Part shown: piece after piece, positions 1 to 8,955 of the stretch
How the letters are laid out: every line of letters begins with the position of its first letter
Numbering within the stretch: position 1 is the stretch's first letter
Source of the DNA: Brevibacillus migulae
GTDB taxonomy: Bacteria > Bacillota > Bacilli > Brevibacillales > Brevibacillaceae
Assembly (NCBI RefSeq): GCF_004521915.1
Contig: NZ_SDKD01000003.1
Span: 1 to 64,000, forward strand
Length of the DNA stretch: 64,000 nt
Direction of reading: 5' to 3'
The notes under the pieces: model-generated
The model's input: only the letters and a program-made list of their open reading frames with translations
Told to the model about the DNA's origin: nothing
Databases searched by the model: none
Program-made: the position numbers and the translations under genes

Positions 1-57
1 GGGAGCTGAAAGAGTAAGGCGACCCGAAGGTCGCCCGAAAAATTTCAGTTTCCTACT

Positions 58-354
58 CTACTGATATTTCGCGAAAGCAATGATTCCTTCCTCATCATCC
101 AGCTGCAGCTCTACAGCGGCAGCGTAAGGATCGCGGTTCAGCTGAGTTTGCAGCCAGTAGCGAATGGCTTCCAGGAAATTGGCCTCGACCAATATCTGGG
201 TTCGCTCATGCACCGTCACTTCCGCTGAAAAGCCGTGGTCTTCATCCCACATCAGCTCGACCAGGACCTGCTGAGGCTCGACTTGCTTTTTGCTTGCGAT
301 ATGAAAGCAGATCGCATTAATGATATCTTGTTCGGCAAACTTTATCGTTTCCAT
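58..354 (-). CDS. YxcD-like small protein (DUF2653 type)
   Basis: A 98-residue soluble acidic protein. Its overall pattern (a helical N-terminus starting METIKF, a central ELMWDEDHGFSAEV strand region, and an acidic LDDEEGIIAF tail) resembles the Bacillus YxcD/DUF2653 family from memory, whose function is unknown. There is no signal peptide or membrane segment. Its start overlaps the end of the upstream minus-strand gene by 13 bp, so the two are probably co-transcribed and translationally coupled. The assignment to the family is recognition rather than a search result. Confidence 0.65.
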   Translation of the reverse strand: METIKFAEQDIINAICFHIASKKQVEPQQVLVELMWDEDHGFSAEVTVHERTQILVEANFLEAIRYWLQTQLNRDPYAAAVELQLDDEEGIIAFAKYQ

Positions 355-767
355 ACGTGCACATCCTGATGTCTGCGCGACGCCTTATAGGAACGGTAAA
401 TGCGGCGGACGAGCGAGAACAATACATAGATCGCCAGGATATTGATGAGCAAGCCGATAATGCCGCCGAAAGATCCGAGGCTGCTCAGCAGGCTGCCAAA
501 CATCAGCCCAGCCAATCCCCCGAACAAAATTCCTTTCATAAAACCACCTTTGCTAGGAGTGGAAACGGAAGGGCTCTTGACGGGTGTAGTCGTTTGAGCA
601 GGTTTGGATGTATTTACGTGAGTATCACTCTTGGTAGGAGTGGTTGTTGAATTGAACGATTTTTTGCCGGATGAGTAGCTCTTTTTGGCGTCCACTTGAT
701 CAAATCCGCCAGCATGCGGTGCGAAAACCAATGCAAAAGCAATCAAAAGCATCCAAAGTTTTTTCAT
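342..767 (-). CDS. Exported or membrane protein with Ser/Thr-rich linker and Gly-rich hairpin (Tim44-like in appearance)
   Basis: The 141-residue product begins at ATG 767, which follows an AGGAGG site; an upstream in-frame start gives an unlikely non-signal extension. Residues 1-22 form a signal peptide or anchor. A low-complexity Ser/Thr/Pro/Lys linker follows, then a Gly-rich hydrophobic stretch containing MKGILFGGLAGLMFGSLL and a second hydrophobic helix ending in a basic tail. This layout is seen in bacterial Tim44-like membrane proteins, although the globular Tim44 domain itself is absent. The last codons overlap the YxcD-like gene. Function is unknown. Confidence 0.6.
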   Translation of the reverse strand: MKKLWMLLIAFALVFAPHAGGFDQVDAKKSYSSGKKSFNSTTTPTKSDTHVNTSKPAQTTTPVKSPSVSTPSKGGFMKGILFGGLAGLMFGSLLSSLGSFGGIIGLLINILAIYVLFSLVRRIYRSYKASRRHQDVHVWKR

Positions 768-872
768 TTGTTTGTATGTTCCTCCTGTTTTGTAGAAGAA
801 TAGGTCTACACTATTCATTTTATCGGAACTGCCCCAGTAAAGCAAAGATAATCGCTGGAAGGTCAACCTGCT

Positions 873-1361
873 TCAGGCGTTATCGGCTAGCAGTTTCTTT
901 ACTTCCGTTTCGATCTTTTCCGGCGTGTCGGTAGGGGCAAATCGCTTGATGACCTGACCATTCCGATCGATCAAAAATTTCGTGAAGTTCCACTTGATTG
1001 CGGCGGAGCCTAATATGCCGCGTTTCGCTTTGGTCAAGTATTGATACAAGGGATGGGCATGGGGGCCATTGACTTCGATTTTGGCGAAGAGGGGAAAGGT
1101 CACCCCGAAATTCAATTCGCAAAACTGGAGAATTTCGTTTTCATCGCCAGGCTCCTGATGACCGAATTGGTCGCAGGGGAAGCCGAGCACTTCGAGTCCT
1201 TGGTCGCGATAAGCTTCGTACAGAGCCTGAAGCCCTTTGTACTGCGGAGTGAACCCGCATTTGCTGGCGGTGTTAACAATTAACAGCACGTTGCCCCGAT
1301 AATCGGACAGGGATTTTTCGGTCCCGTGGATGGTTGTGACTGTGAAATCGTAGACGGACAA
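873..1361 (-). CDS. bsaA: Glutathione peroxidase-family thiol peroxidase (BsaA-like)
   Basis: A 162-residue cytosolic peroxidase of the GPx fold. Bacilli generally lack glutathione, and members of this family there reduce peroxides with thioredoxin or low-molecular-weight thiols. The catalytic Cys lies near residue 35 (NTASKCGFTPQY), and the other family signatures FPCDQFG and KWNFTKFL are present. It has the usual Cys in place of selenocysteine. The start is TTG at 1361, chosen because a GGAGGG site lies eight bases upstream. It stands alone on the minus strand. Family assignment is firm; the physiological reductant is inferred. Confidence 0.93.
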   Translation of the reverse strand: MSVYDFTVTTIHGTEKSLSDYRGNVLLIVNTASKCGFTPQYKGLQALYEAYRDQGLEVLGFPCDQFGHQEPGDENEILQFCELNFGVTFPLFAKIEVNGPHAHPLYQYLTKAKRGILGSAAIKWNFTKFLIDRNGQVIKRFAPTDTPEKIETEVKKLLADNA

Positions 1362-1649
1362 GATGGAAGCCCTCCCTTCCCAAATTCGCTTTTATGAATA
1401 GTATAACAAAATGTCCCACTTTTCTACCAATTAGAACCAGAATTTATTACCAGGTATTAAAAAATTGATTGCTTTTATTTTCTCAGCTTGTTACGATTGA
1501 CTGAGTAGAAAGCGATGACAGTGCGCTGATGGGATAAGCAGCGTTTGCATAGATCGCCTCTGACTTCTTTCTGGATGACCGTTAGTCTCTTGCCTTAGGT
1601 TTTATCTCTAACTTTTTTATGGACTTACGATCCTGAAAGGAGCCAATTT

Positions 1650-2735
1650 ATGAAGGAACTTCAAACACTCGGTTGGTATGCAGGACGCATACAGCCACAC
1701 CTGCCTGAGAAAGCGTTTAAACCAGTGCCTCTGCGCCTGCTGGGAGGTCTCGCTTATCTCGCGCTCTCCGTAGCAGGACTCCTCGTCATCGGTCTGATCG
1801 ACCTCCACGCCTGGGCAAATCTGTTGATTGCTCTCGTATTGGGATCTTGCTTTGCCTCTCTCGGATTCCTTGGACACGAAATCTTGCATGGAACCGTCGT
1901 GCGAAAAGCGTGGCTTCGCAATTTCTTGGGTGCGATCGCCTTTTGGCCGTTAAGCACGGGACCAAGACTCTGGCGCAAATGGCATAACATGACCCACCAT
2001 GTTCATACACAGGACGAACACGATGACCCGGATGCGTGGGCCACGCTCGAGCAATTGCTGAAGCGCCCGATCATGGTCAAAATTTATCGCCTGCCGTTGT
2101 TTATTCGTTCCCTGTTTAGTTTTGCGGCTTTGTCGATTACCTTTACACTGCATTCAACCCGAATGTTTGTCCGCTTCATCAAAGAGTTTGACGAGAAGAA
2201 TCGTCCCGCTGTCTGGCTGCAGCTGTTGCTGCCTTGGGCGTTTTGGATTGGACTCTTGTTTTGGATGGGCTTCGACAAATGGTTGTTCGCCTATCTCATC
2301 CCGTTGCTGATTGCCAATGCGATCGTGATGGGTTACATTGCGACCAATCACCGCCTGAACCCGATTGTGCCGGTAAATGATCCGCTCGCAAACAGCTTGA
2401 GTGTAACCGTTCCTCGCTGGGTTGATTTCCTACACTTCAACTTTTCTTATCATACCGAGCATCACCTGTTTCCAGGGATGAGCTCAAAATATTATCCGCT
2501 CGTGAAAAAGCACATCAAGAACATGTGGCCGGAGCGTTACCATGAGATGCCTTTGGGCCGTGCGCTGATCTCACTGTGGAAAACACCGCGCATTTATTTC
2601 GAGGACAAGGAATTGATCGATCCGGGCAATGGGAAGGTCTATGCGTCACTGGGGCACGGATTTGATCCGAAGAAAGTGGAGTATCGGCAGGAAGAGATGC
2701 CTCAAGCAGTAAGCAGCATTAACAGCGTGAATTAA
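1650..2735 (+). CDS. Membrane fatty acid desaturase
   Basis: A 361-residue integral membrane di-iron desaturase or hydroxylase. The three histidine boxes are visible: HEILHG, HNMTHH and HTEHHLFP, separated by paired hydrophobic helices. The role would be adding double bonds to membrane lipid acyl chains using O2 and an external electron donor, as in cold adaptation. Start ATG 1650 has AAAGGAG upstream. It is monocistronic and ends at a hairpin terminator. No electron-donor gene is adjacent. The exact regioselectivity cannot be read from the sequence. Confidence 0.9.
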   Translation: MKELQTLGWYAGRIQPHLPEKAFKPVPLRLLGGLAYLALSVAGLLVIGLIDLHAWANLLIALVLGSCFASLGFLGHEILHGTVVRKAWLRNFLGAIAFWPLSTGPRLWRKWHNMTHHVHTQDEHDDPDAWATLEQLLKRPIMVKIYRLPLFIRSLFSFAALSITFTLHSTRMFVRFIKEFDEKNRPAVWLQLLLPWAFWIGLLFWMGFDKWLFAYLIPLLIANAIVMGYIATNHRLNPIVPVNDPLANSLSVTVPRWVDFLHFNFSYHTEHHLFPGMSSKYYPLVKKHIKNMWPERYHEMPLGRALISLWKTPRIYFEDKELIDPGNGKVYASLGHGFDPKKVEYRQEEMPQAVSSINSVN

Positions 2736-2746
2736 GGGAATTGCAA

Positions 2747-2780
2747 AGTCGCCTCGGTAGCTGGGGCGGCTTTTTGTTTT
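2747..2780 (+). terminator. Intrinsic terminator after desaturase gene
   Basis: AGTCGCC pairs with GGCGGCT (one G-T pair) around a short loop and is followed by TTTTTG and more T residues. Confidence 0.85.
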
Positions 2781-2863
2781 TTATTGATGCTTCTTACCGC
2801 CACAGTAACGAAAAAAGGAAACACTTGTAAATGGAAATGCATCATGCTAAGATGAAAACAACA

Positions 2864-2886
2864 ATAATTGAACAGTGGTTAATTAA
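2864..2886. promoter_or_regulatory. Palindromic operator upstream of tetR (site 1)
   Basis: The site ATAATTGAACAGTGGTTAAT plus TAA is an imperfect palindrome (TTAATTgAaC against GGTTAATTAA). A nearly identical 23-bp copy lies at 3484-3506 before the next gene. Its position just before the TetR gene suggests autoregulation. Confidence 0.75.
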
Positions 2887-2903
2887 TGGGGGAGGTGAAC
2901 CAA

Positions 2904-3470
2904 ATGGCAAGAAGAGCAGTGGATCAGGAGCTGACAAAAGAAAAAATACTCGACGTGGCTAGGGACCTGTTTGTAACGCAGGGATACCGCTCCGTGTCCA
3001 TGCGTCAGATTGCTGCCGCATTGGGGTATAGCCATGGCTCGATTTATTATCATTTCAAGAGCAAAGCGGATTTGTTCTATTCACTCGTCAATCAGGATTT
3101 TTCTCTGCTGGATCAAAAGCTCGAGGAAGTTCTGCGCACCGAAGAAGAGCCAAGGAAAAAGCTGTTCCATGTGCTTTTGGGATTCATCCGTTTTGGACTG
3201 GAGCATCAGAGTCACTACGAGATCATGTTTATGATCAAGGATGAAGAACTCCAACCGTATTTGTCTGGGAATCCGGACCAGACGTATGGGAAGTTTGCGC
3301 AGGCGATTTTTTTGCTGAGTGAAAAAAAGGCGAACCCGACCATGATCTGGTCCATTTTTCTATCGCTGCATGGGTTTGTCTCGCATTACTGCAAGTCGGG
3401 CCAATCTTATGAGGATGTCGAATCTTTGGCGCAGGCCCACGTGGGAAATTTGTGCAAGATCATTCCTTAG
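2904..3470 (+). CDS. TetR-family repressor
   Basis: A 188-residue regulator with an N-terminal TetR helix-turn-helix (residues about 12-60, including GYRSVSMRQIAAALGYSHGS and IYYHFKSKADLFYSL) and a C-terminal ligand-binding helical domain. ATG 2904 is preferred over ATG 2886 because GGGGGAGGTGA sits just upstream of it. Matching palindromes before this gene and before the following oxidoreductase indicate that it represses itself and its neighbour. The inducing ligand is unknown. Confidence 0.9.
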   Translation: MARRAVDQELTKEKILDVARDLFVTQGYRSVSMRQIAAALGYSHGSIYYHFKSKADLFYSLVNQDFSLLDQKLEEVLRTEEEPRKKLFHVLLGFIRFGLEHQSHYEIMFMIKDEELQPYLSGNPDQTYGKFAQAIFLLSEKKANPTMIWSIFLSLHGFVSHYCKSGQSYEDVESLAQAHVGNLCKIIP

Positions 3471-3483
3471 TTTTTTTTATCCA

Positions 3484-3506
3484 TTAATTGAACGGTGGTT
3501 AATTAA
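3484..3506. promoter_or_regulatory. Palindromic operator upstream of epimerase gene (site 2)
   Basis: Second copy of the TTAATTGAAC-ggt-GGTTAATTAA palindrome. It differs from site 1 at two bases and lies between the tetR stop codon and the ribosome binding site of the next gene. Confidence 0.75.
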
Positions 3507-3523
3507 GAGGAGGCGATTCATTC

Positions 3524-4474
3524 ATGATGAAGAAAGCTGTAGTTTTAGGGGCTTCAGGTGGCATGGGCTTTTCGCTCGTCAACGAGCTGGTCAGCAGGGG
3601 GATTGACACGACCGCTTTTGCCCGAAGCGCGGAGAAGCTGGAGGCGCTATTTGCCCATCAATCCCTTGTCACGATCAAAAGCGGGGATGTTTTCAAGCTG
3701 AACGATTTGATCGGCGCATGTGAAGGTGTCGATGTGATCTTTCATTCGATCAATATCCCGTATCCGGAGTGGAAAGAAAAACAGCCAAAGCTGATGGCCA
3801 ATGTATTGGAAGCGGCGAGACAGGTATCGGCGAAGCTTTTCATCGTGGATAATATTTATTCCTACGGGAGAAGTCCAGGGCAATCCGTCACCGAAATGAC
3901 TCCCAAACAACCACATACGAAGAAAGGGAAGATTCGCCTTCAATTGGAGCAAATGGCGTTTGCTGCACATGAACAGGGGGTGCCGGTGATCCTTGCTCAT
4001 TTTCCCGATTTTTACGGTCCAAATGCGGGTCAGACCTTGCTCCATGTGACGCTGGAAGCGATGCATGCGAAGAAAACGGCTCGGTTTATCGGTGATCCAT
4101 CCCTCGAGCGGGAGTATATCTTTACACCGGACGGAGCAAAAGCAGCAGTGGAGCTGGCACTGCATCCTGAGGCTTATGGGCAGGTCTGGAACATCCCGGG
4201 GCACAGCACGATCTCGGGGGACGATCTGATGGAGATCATGCGGTCGTTGACTGGCTACAAAGGAAAGGTAGGAACGGTCGGAAAGGGAACAATTGGATTG
4301 CTTGGCCTGTTTAACCGTTATATGCGTGAATTTTATGAGATGATGTATTTGAACGAAGAGCCCGTGGTGCTGTCGGGAGTGAAATATGAAAGGCTGATTG
4401 GGCCGCTGCCGCGTACCTCCTATGAAGAGGGGCTTGCCAAGACGGTGGCTTTCCTCGAGACGCGCAAGGGATAA
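3524..4474 (+). CDS. NAD(P)-dependent epimerase/dehydratase-like oxidoreductase
   Basis: A 316-residue extended short-chain dehydrogenase-like protein. The Rossmann nucleotide motif GASGGMG is at residues 9-15. DNIYSYG is a plausible catalytic segment but lacks the full YxxxK spacing, so activity may differ from classical epimerases. The later FPDFYGPNAG segment is typical of the NAD-dependent epimerase family. ATG codons at 3524 and 3527 follow GGAGG. It lies 53 bp after tetR with a shared operator, so it is probably induced by whatever ligand that repressor binds. The substrate is unknown. Confidence 0.82.
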   Translation: MMKKAVVLGASGGMGFSLVNELVSRGIDTTAFARSAEKLEALFAHQSLVTIKSGDVFKLNDLIGACEGVDVIFHSINIPYPEWKEKQPKLMANVLEAARQVSAKLFIVDNIYSYGRSPGQSVTEMTPKQPHTKKGKIRLQLEQMAFAAHEQGVPVILAHFPDFYGPNAGQTLLHVTLEAMHAKKTARFIGDPSLEREYIFTPDGAKAAVELALHPEAYGQVWNIPGHSTISGDDLMEIMRSLTGYKGKVGTVGKGTIGLLGLFNRYMREFYEMMYLNEEPVVLSGVKYERLIGPLPRTSYEEGLAKTVAFLETRKG

Positions 4475-4476
4475 GA

Positions 4477-4528
4477 AAAAACAGGGCGAAAGCCTTGAGG
4501 TGATTGGCTATTGTCCTGTTTCGTTTTT
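4477..4528. terminator. Probable bidirectional terminator between convergent genes
   Basis: AAACAGG pairs with CCTGTTT, with a small GGC-GAAA-GCC stem-loop near the 5' side. A T-rich tract follows on the plus strand (CGTTTTT) and on the minus strand, which suits the convergent genes on either side. Confidence 0.6.
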
Positions 4529-4538
4529 AATTGTCAAT

Positions 4539-5867
4539 TTATAATTCTACTTTTATTTTCGTAGCGATCAGCAGTTTTTCCGCACTTTGAATCCCTTTTA
4601 CTTCCACTTTGGTGCCTACCGGGATTTGCTCTAATGTCAACTTTTTATCCTTTTTACCGATGATGAGGGTGGATTCGGTTACGGTCACTTCTGTTCCTTT
4701 GACTGTAAGCTTCATCGCAGCAGGATCGATAGACTCGATTCGGCCGGATACTTCGCCGTTGCGTACCTTTTCGCCATCGCCGCCGTCTTTATCCTCGTCA
4801 TCTTTGTCGCCATCGTCCTTGTCTTCGTCATAATCCTTGTCATCATCATCGTCTTTATCTTCGTCGTCTTCTTTTTCTTCTGGCAGTTTTACTTCAAGTT
4901 TCAGCACTGCCCAATCGCTCTCTCCGACGCGAAGCGCTTTTGCTTCTGCTTCCATTCCCTCAACAAGTACAGCGATATCGGCGTTTTCATCGTCAGACTC
5001 AATTTCGGTTTCATCATCGATCAGCAGCGTTTTTCCGTCGATGATGATAGAGCCACCTTCCAGATCAACTGTCTCGATAATGCCTTTAATCTCGACTGGC
5101 TTGCGCGTAATCTGAATGGCATTGGCGAAAAGCTCGTTTCCAATGCTGCTGGCAGAGACGGAAGCTTTGTCGCCGGTGAAGATATCAGCTAATGTCGCCT
5201 CTTCCTTGTTTACGTACACTTTTGTTTGATCCGTAATGTTCACTTGTTTTTTGCTGATCGTGATGCTTTCTCCTGCTTCGCTGATCAGGGTAACCTCTCC
5301 TTTGATAACGGATGTTTTCCGCTTGACCGCGACGGTGGATGCCTGCAGGACACCATCCTTCATGAATCCGCTAATTTCGATTTTATCTCCCACCACAATA
5401 TTCTCAAGGGAGAGGGACGCACGGTCGAGACGGATCGCAGTTTGATCCGTCAATGCAGCGGTTTTTCCGGAAACGGTGAGCGTGCGTGCTTCCAAATCGA
5501 TTGCTTCGACAACCCCTTTTAGCGCCCCTTTTTGCTTGGAAAGAGAGAGGATCTTGACTGTATTTACGCCATTCACTTCTACGTAGGAAACACTTGCTTT
5601 GTCACCGACCCAAATATCGGAAAGGGACGGATTCTTGATGCCTGACACTTTCAGAATAGCAGTCGAGTCGATTGACAGTTCGATTGTCTTCTCTTTCGCT
5701 GTGATGGAAAGGCTACCCGTTGCGCTGTCTACACTGGTTATCTTTCCGTCTGCCTTTTTGGTTTGCACCTTAACCGTTTGTGACTGCGCATAGGTAGTTA
5801 CAGAGGCATGAGGTACATACATACAGACTAAAAGAAGAGAAAAAAACAAGAATAGGAAACGTTTCAT
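4539..5867 (-). CDS. Secreted repeat protein with DUF5666-like domains and acidic linker
   Basis: The 442-residue product starts at ATG 5867 after GGAGGG. A clear signal peptide covers about residues 1-27. It then has about five repeats of 60-70 residues of the DUF5666/beta-barrel type, each with a core like 'G.I..VD...GTLTV.GK...L.D.T.I' and 'VGDKV.V.G', as in VGDKIEISG. A very acidic Asp/Glu/Lys linker precedes the last repeat. It has no lipobox or LPXTG motif. A c-di-GMP riboswitch in its leader links it to the sessile/motile switch, so a matrix or cell-surface role is plausible but inferred. Confidence 0.75.
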   Translation of the reverse strand: MKRFLFLFFSLLLVCMYVPHASVTTYAQSQTVKVQTKKADGKITSVDSATGSLSITAKEKTIELSIDSTAILKVSGIKNPSLSDIWVGDKASVSYVEVNGVNTVKILSLSKQKGALKGVVEAIDLEARTLTVSGKTAALTDQTAIRLDRASLSLENIVVGDKIEISGFMKDGVLQASTVAVKRKTSVIKGEVTLISEAGESITISKKQVNITDQTKVYVNKEEATLADIFTGDKASVSASSIGNELFANAIQITRKPVEIKGIIETVDLEGGSIIIDGKTLLIDDETEIESDDENADIAVLVEGMEAEAKALRVGESDWAVLKLEVKLPEEKEDDEDKDDDDDKDYDEDKDDGDKDDEDKDGGDGEKVRNGEVSGRIESIDPAAMKLTVKGTEVTVTESTLIIGKKDKKLTLEQIPVGTKVEVKGIQSAEKLLIATKIKVEL

Positions 5868-5929
5868 GATGTGAAATCCCTCCAGTTCAGTAATTTGAAT
5901 TACAGCGCATTCGGTCGAGTATGGGCTGC

Positions 5930-5962
5930 TAAGAAAAAAGGCCACCCGAAAAACGGGTAGAC
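5930..5962 (-). terminator. Riboswitch expression-platform terminator
   Basis: On the minus strand ACCCG-TTTTT-CGGGT, extended by GG/CC, is followed by a CTTTTTTC tract. It lies just after the c-di-GMP aptamer and before the coding start at 5867, so ligand-dependent termination is likely. Confidence 0.85.
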
Positions 5963-5984
5963 CTCTGGCGGGATCACCTGATTT

Positions 5985-6064
5985 TTTCGGTAGCTGGCAG
6001 GCATAGTCAAAGACATTAGCCCCTATAGCTTTGCGTCACCGCCTTTCGACGGCTTTGCCTTTTT
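5985..6064 (-). ncRNA. Cyclic di-GMP-I (GEMM-I) riboswitch aptamer
   Basis: Read on the minus strand, the segment has the family hallmarks in order: GGCAAAGCCGTCGAAAGGCG with a GAAA tetraloop, GGTGACGCAAAGC, GGGGCTAA, and a 3' half TGCCTGCCAGCTACCG. These are the conserved blocks of GEMM-I RNAs that bind c-di-GMP. It is followed by a terminator and the DUF5666-type secreted protein gene. Whether ligand turns the gene on or off cannot be told from the sequence. Confidence 0.93.
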
Positions 6065-6082
6065 CGAATGCTAGTAATTTTT

Positions 6083-6111
6083 ACTATAAGCAAGATTTGC
6101 TATTTTAACAA
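6083..6111 (-). promoter_or_regulatory. Sigma-A-type promoter for the c-di-GMP riboswitch transcript
   Basis: On the minus strand TTGTTA, a 17-bp spacer and TATAGT lie about 20 bp before the aptamer, placing the transcript start near 6075. Confidence 0.75.
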
Positions 6112-6204
6112 TCTATCATTACCCTCTCTAATGAATCATGAAACTTTTGTCCGAATAGAAGAAGTAGGATAGGATGTTGGTAGCGAAGTGCAAAGTGAGT
6201 TGGA

Positions 6205-8709
6205 GTGATGATGATGTCCACACTGCCTATACATACAGTGCTTCCTGATATAAAAAAGATGCTAGAGTCGAGTCGAAATGGAATCCTCGTAGCGGAGCCG
6301 GGAGCTGGGAAGACCACACAGGTGCCGCTGGAATTGATGAATGAACCGTGGCTGGAGGGCAGAAAAATCCTGGTGCTCGAGCCGCGGCGTCTTGCAGCAC
6401 GGTCTGCAGCGCGCTATATGGCGTCCTCGCTGGGTGAGCAGGTGGGAGATAGCATTGGCTATCGGATCAAGCAGGATACGCGAGTGGGGCCGCATACACG
6501 TGTGGAAGTGATTACCGAGGGTGTGCTGACGCGCATGCTGCAGACGGATCCAGCTTTGGAGGAAGTCGGACTGGTTATTTTTGACGAGTTTCATGAGCGG
6601 AGTCTGCAGGCCGATTTGGGTCTGGCGCTCTGTCTGCAATCACAAGCGTTGTTGCGCGATGATCTGCGGCTGCTGGTCATGTCCGCCACGCTGGATGCTG
6701 AACCGATCGCTGCGCTTTTGGGTGGGGCCCCGGTAATCACAAGTGAAGGCAGAAGCTTTCCGGTCGAGACGCATTATCTGGAACGCTCCGAAGCAGGGAA
6801 GCCGATCGAGTCGACGACTGCCAAAGCCGTATCGCAGGCGCTTCGGGAACATCCGGGTGATTTGCTGGTTTTCTTGCCAGGGGTGGCGGAAATTCGCAGG
6901 GTGGAAGCCGTGCTGAAGGAGCAGCATAGCGGGGAGCCGGTACGAATCGCCCCGCTGTACGGAAATATGACACAGGAGCAGCAGGATCTGGCGATTGCAC
7001 CGAGTCCGCAGGGAACGCGAAAAATCGTGCTGGCCACCTCCATTGCCGAGTCTAGTCTGACGGTGGCGGGTATCGGGATTGTCATCGATAGCGGCCTCAT
7101 GCGCGTCCCGCGTTATTCACCGCGCACGGGAATGAGCCGCCTGGAGACCATTCGCGTATCACGAGCCTCTGCCGATCAGCGGCGCGGGCGGGCGGGGCGC
7201 TTGGGACCGGGTGTCTGCTATCGGCTTTGGACGGAGCAAGAGGATCGTCACTTGGCAGCGTGCAGTCAGCCGGAGATCATGGATGCGGATCTGACTCCGC
7301 TGGTCTTGGAGCTGGCGCTGTGGGGAGTGCGTGATCCGGCAGAATTGCTATGGCTGGATGCTCCTCCGCAAGCAGCGGTGGAACAGGCGAAGGGGCTGCT
7401 GCGGCAGCTGGGAGCGATCGATGAGACAGGTGTAGTCACACCGCATGGTCGCAAGCTGGCTGCGTTGGGGATTCATCCACGGCTGGCCCATATGGTGATT
7501 CGGGCTTGTGTCCACGGGCGCGGAGCACTGGCCTGTGACCTGGCAGCCTTGCTTGGAGAGCGGGATCTGCTGCAGGGAGAGAATCGGCTAGCGGATATCG
7601 ACATAGAGCTGCGGGTAGAAGCTTTACAGGGGACCGGATCCGCTGGCGAAAAGCTGCGTGTCGATCAGGCGGCTCTGCGGAGGATCCGGCAGGAAAGCAG
7701 TCAGCTCAAGCGGCAGCTGGGGATTGAGGCTGATGAAAGCGGAGATCTTGCTGATTGCGGTCTCTTGCTGGCTTTCGCTTTTCCGGATCGGATCGCTCAG
7801 CGGCGAGAGGATGGCCGATATTTGTTAAGCAATGGCCGCGGGTCTGTATTGCCGCAGGGGCAGCGGCTTGGCCAAGAATCATATCTGGTCGCCATCGAAT
7901 TGGATGATCAGGGAGCGGACAGCCGGATCTTGCTTGCGGCTTCTTTTCCTCTTGCCAAATGGTTGCGAGAGGAGCAGGAAGCGCTGGTCGAAGAGGATGT
8001 CGTCACTTGGGATGAAGAAAAAGAAATGGTGCGTGCGCGGAGGAGAAAAAGGTTGGGGGCTTTGGTCGTCGCGGAAGAACCGGCAGCTCGTCCCAATGAG
8101 GAGCGAGTAGTAAACGCCTTGCTTATGGCGATTGGCAAAAAAGGCATCCAGATCTTGCCGTGGGATCGGAAGGCAAGACAGCTGCAGCAGCGTATGATTT
8201 TCATGCATCAGCTCGACTCCCGATTTCCCGACGTGTCTGACGAGCAGCTGCTTCGTACGCTTTCCGATTGGCTGGCGCCGCATCTCTATGGGATGAAAAG
8301 CCGTGATGATTTGAATCGCTTGCAGCTGACAGGGATTTTGGAAGCGATGCTGTCCTGGGAGGAGAGAAAGGTGCTGGACGAGCAAGCGCCGACTCATTAT
8401 CTCGCTCCGAGCGGCTCTCGCATTCCGATTGACTACAGCGATCCAACCGCTCCGGTGCTTGCGGTACGTTTGCAGGAGATGTTTGGCCTTGCCGATACGC
8501 CACAGATCGGAAAGGGGAAAATCCCCCTGCTGCTGCATCTCCTTTCTCCTGCATCACGTCCGGTGCAAGTGACGCGGGATCTCGCCAGCTTCTGGTCACA
8601 AACGTATTTCGAAGTGAAAAAGGACCTGAAAGGACGATATCCCAAGCATTATTGGCCAGATAATCCTTTGGAAGCGATGCCTACAAATCGAACCCGTCCA
8701 CAAAAATAA
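6205..8709 (+). CDS. hrpB: ATP-dependent DEAH-box helicase HrpB
   Basis: An 834-residue DEAH/RHA helicase. Visible motifs are the P-loop EPGAGKTTQ near residues 31-38, DEFHER (Walker B, DExH), MSATLD (motif III), and a motif VI region with QRRGRAGRLGPG. These are followed by the helicase-associated domain and the long HrpB C-terminal domain. Length matches bacterial HrpB (about 820-850). The start is GTG 6205 followed by three ATG codons. Its cellular role is poorly defined; it is a presumed RNA helicase. It is monocistronic, with a strong terminator. Confidence 0.95.
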   Translation: MMMMSTLPIHTVLPDIKKMLESSRNGILVAEPGAGKTTQVPLELMNEPWLEGRKILVLEPRRLAARSAARYMASSLGEQVGDSIGYRIKQDTRVGPHTRVEVITEGVLTRMLQTDPALEEVGLVIFDEFHERSLQADLGLALCLQSQALLRDDLRLLVMSATLDAEPIAALLGGAPVITSEGRSFPVETHYLERSEAGKPIESTTAKAVSQALREHPGDLLVFLPGVAEIRRVEAVLKEQHSGEPVRIAPLYGNMTQEQQDLAIAPSPQGTRKIVLATSIAESSLTVAGIGIVIDSGLMRVPRYSPRTGMSRLETIRVSRASADQRRGRAGRLGPGVCYRLWTEQEDRHLAACSQPEIMDADLTPLVLELALWGVRDPAELLWLDAPPQAAVEQAKGLLRQLGAIDETGVVTPHGRKLAALGIHPRLAHMVIRACVHGRGALACDLAALLGERDLLQGENRLADIDIELRVEALQGTGSAGEKLRVDQAALRRIRQESSQLKRQLGIEADESGDLADCGLLLAFAFPDRIAQRREDGRYLLSNGRGSVLPQGQRLGQESYLVAIELDDQGADSRILLAASFPLAKWLREEQEALVEEDVVTWDEEKEMVRARRRKRLGALVVAEEPAARPNEERVVNALLMAIGKKGIQILPWDRKARQLQQRMIFMHQLDSRFPDVSDEQLLRTLSDWLAPHLYGMKSRDDLNRLQLTGILEAMLSWEERKVLDEQAPTHYLAPSGSRIPIDYSDPTAPVLAVRLQEMFGLADTPQIGKGKIPLLLHLLSPASRPVQVTRDLASFWSQTYFEVKKDLKGRYPKHYWPDNPLEAMPTNRTRPQK

Positions 8710-8721
8710 CGTCAATATCCG

Positions 8722-8760
8722 AACGAAGATGTCGTATTTATGCATCTTCGTTTTTGTTTT
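8722..8760 (+). terminator. Intrinsic terminator after hrpB
   Basis: A perfect AACGAAGATG/CATCTTCGTT stem is followed by TTTTTGTTTT. Confidence 0.92.
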
Positions 8761-8893
8761 GTTGAAGAATGGGTTTGTAGGAGTTTTTCGGAGTGTGTTA
8801 ATGAATGTTCGTATTTGTTGATTTTATATTAAAATTATTTAAGTTGTTTGTTATGTTGGTGAACAAAACACGAATATTGTTAAAAACAACCCG

Positions 8894-8922
8894 TTGACTT
8901 GTTAATCTTTTTTCGTTAAGAT
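8894..8922 (+). promoter_or_regulatory. Sigma-A promoter driving the purine-type riboswitch leader
   Basis: TTGACT, a 17-bp spacer and TAAGAT lie about 35 bp before the aptamer. The stretch from 8761 to 8893 is AT-rich and holds no gene. Confidence 0.75.
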
Positions 8923-8955
8923 AATTTCCGTAACCGATCATGCTAAATACTAAGA

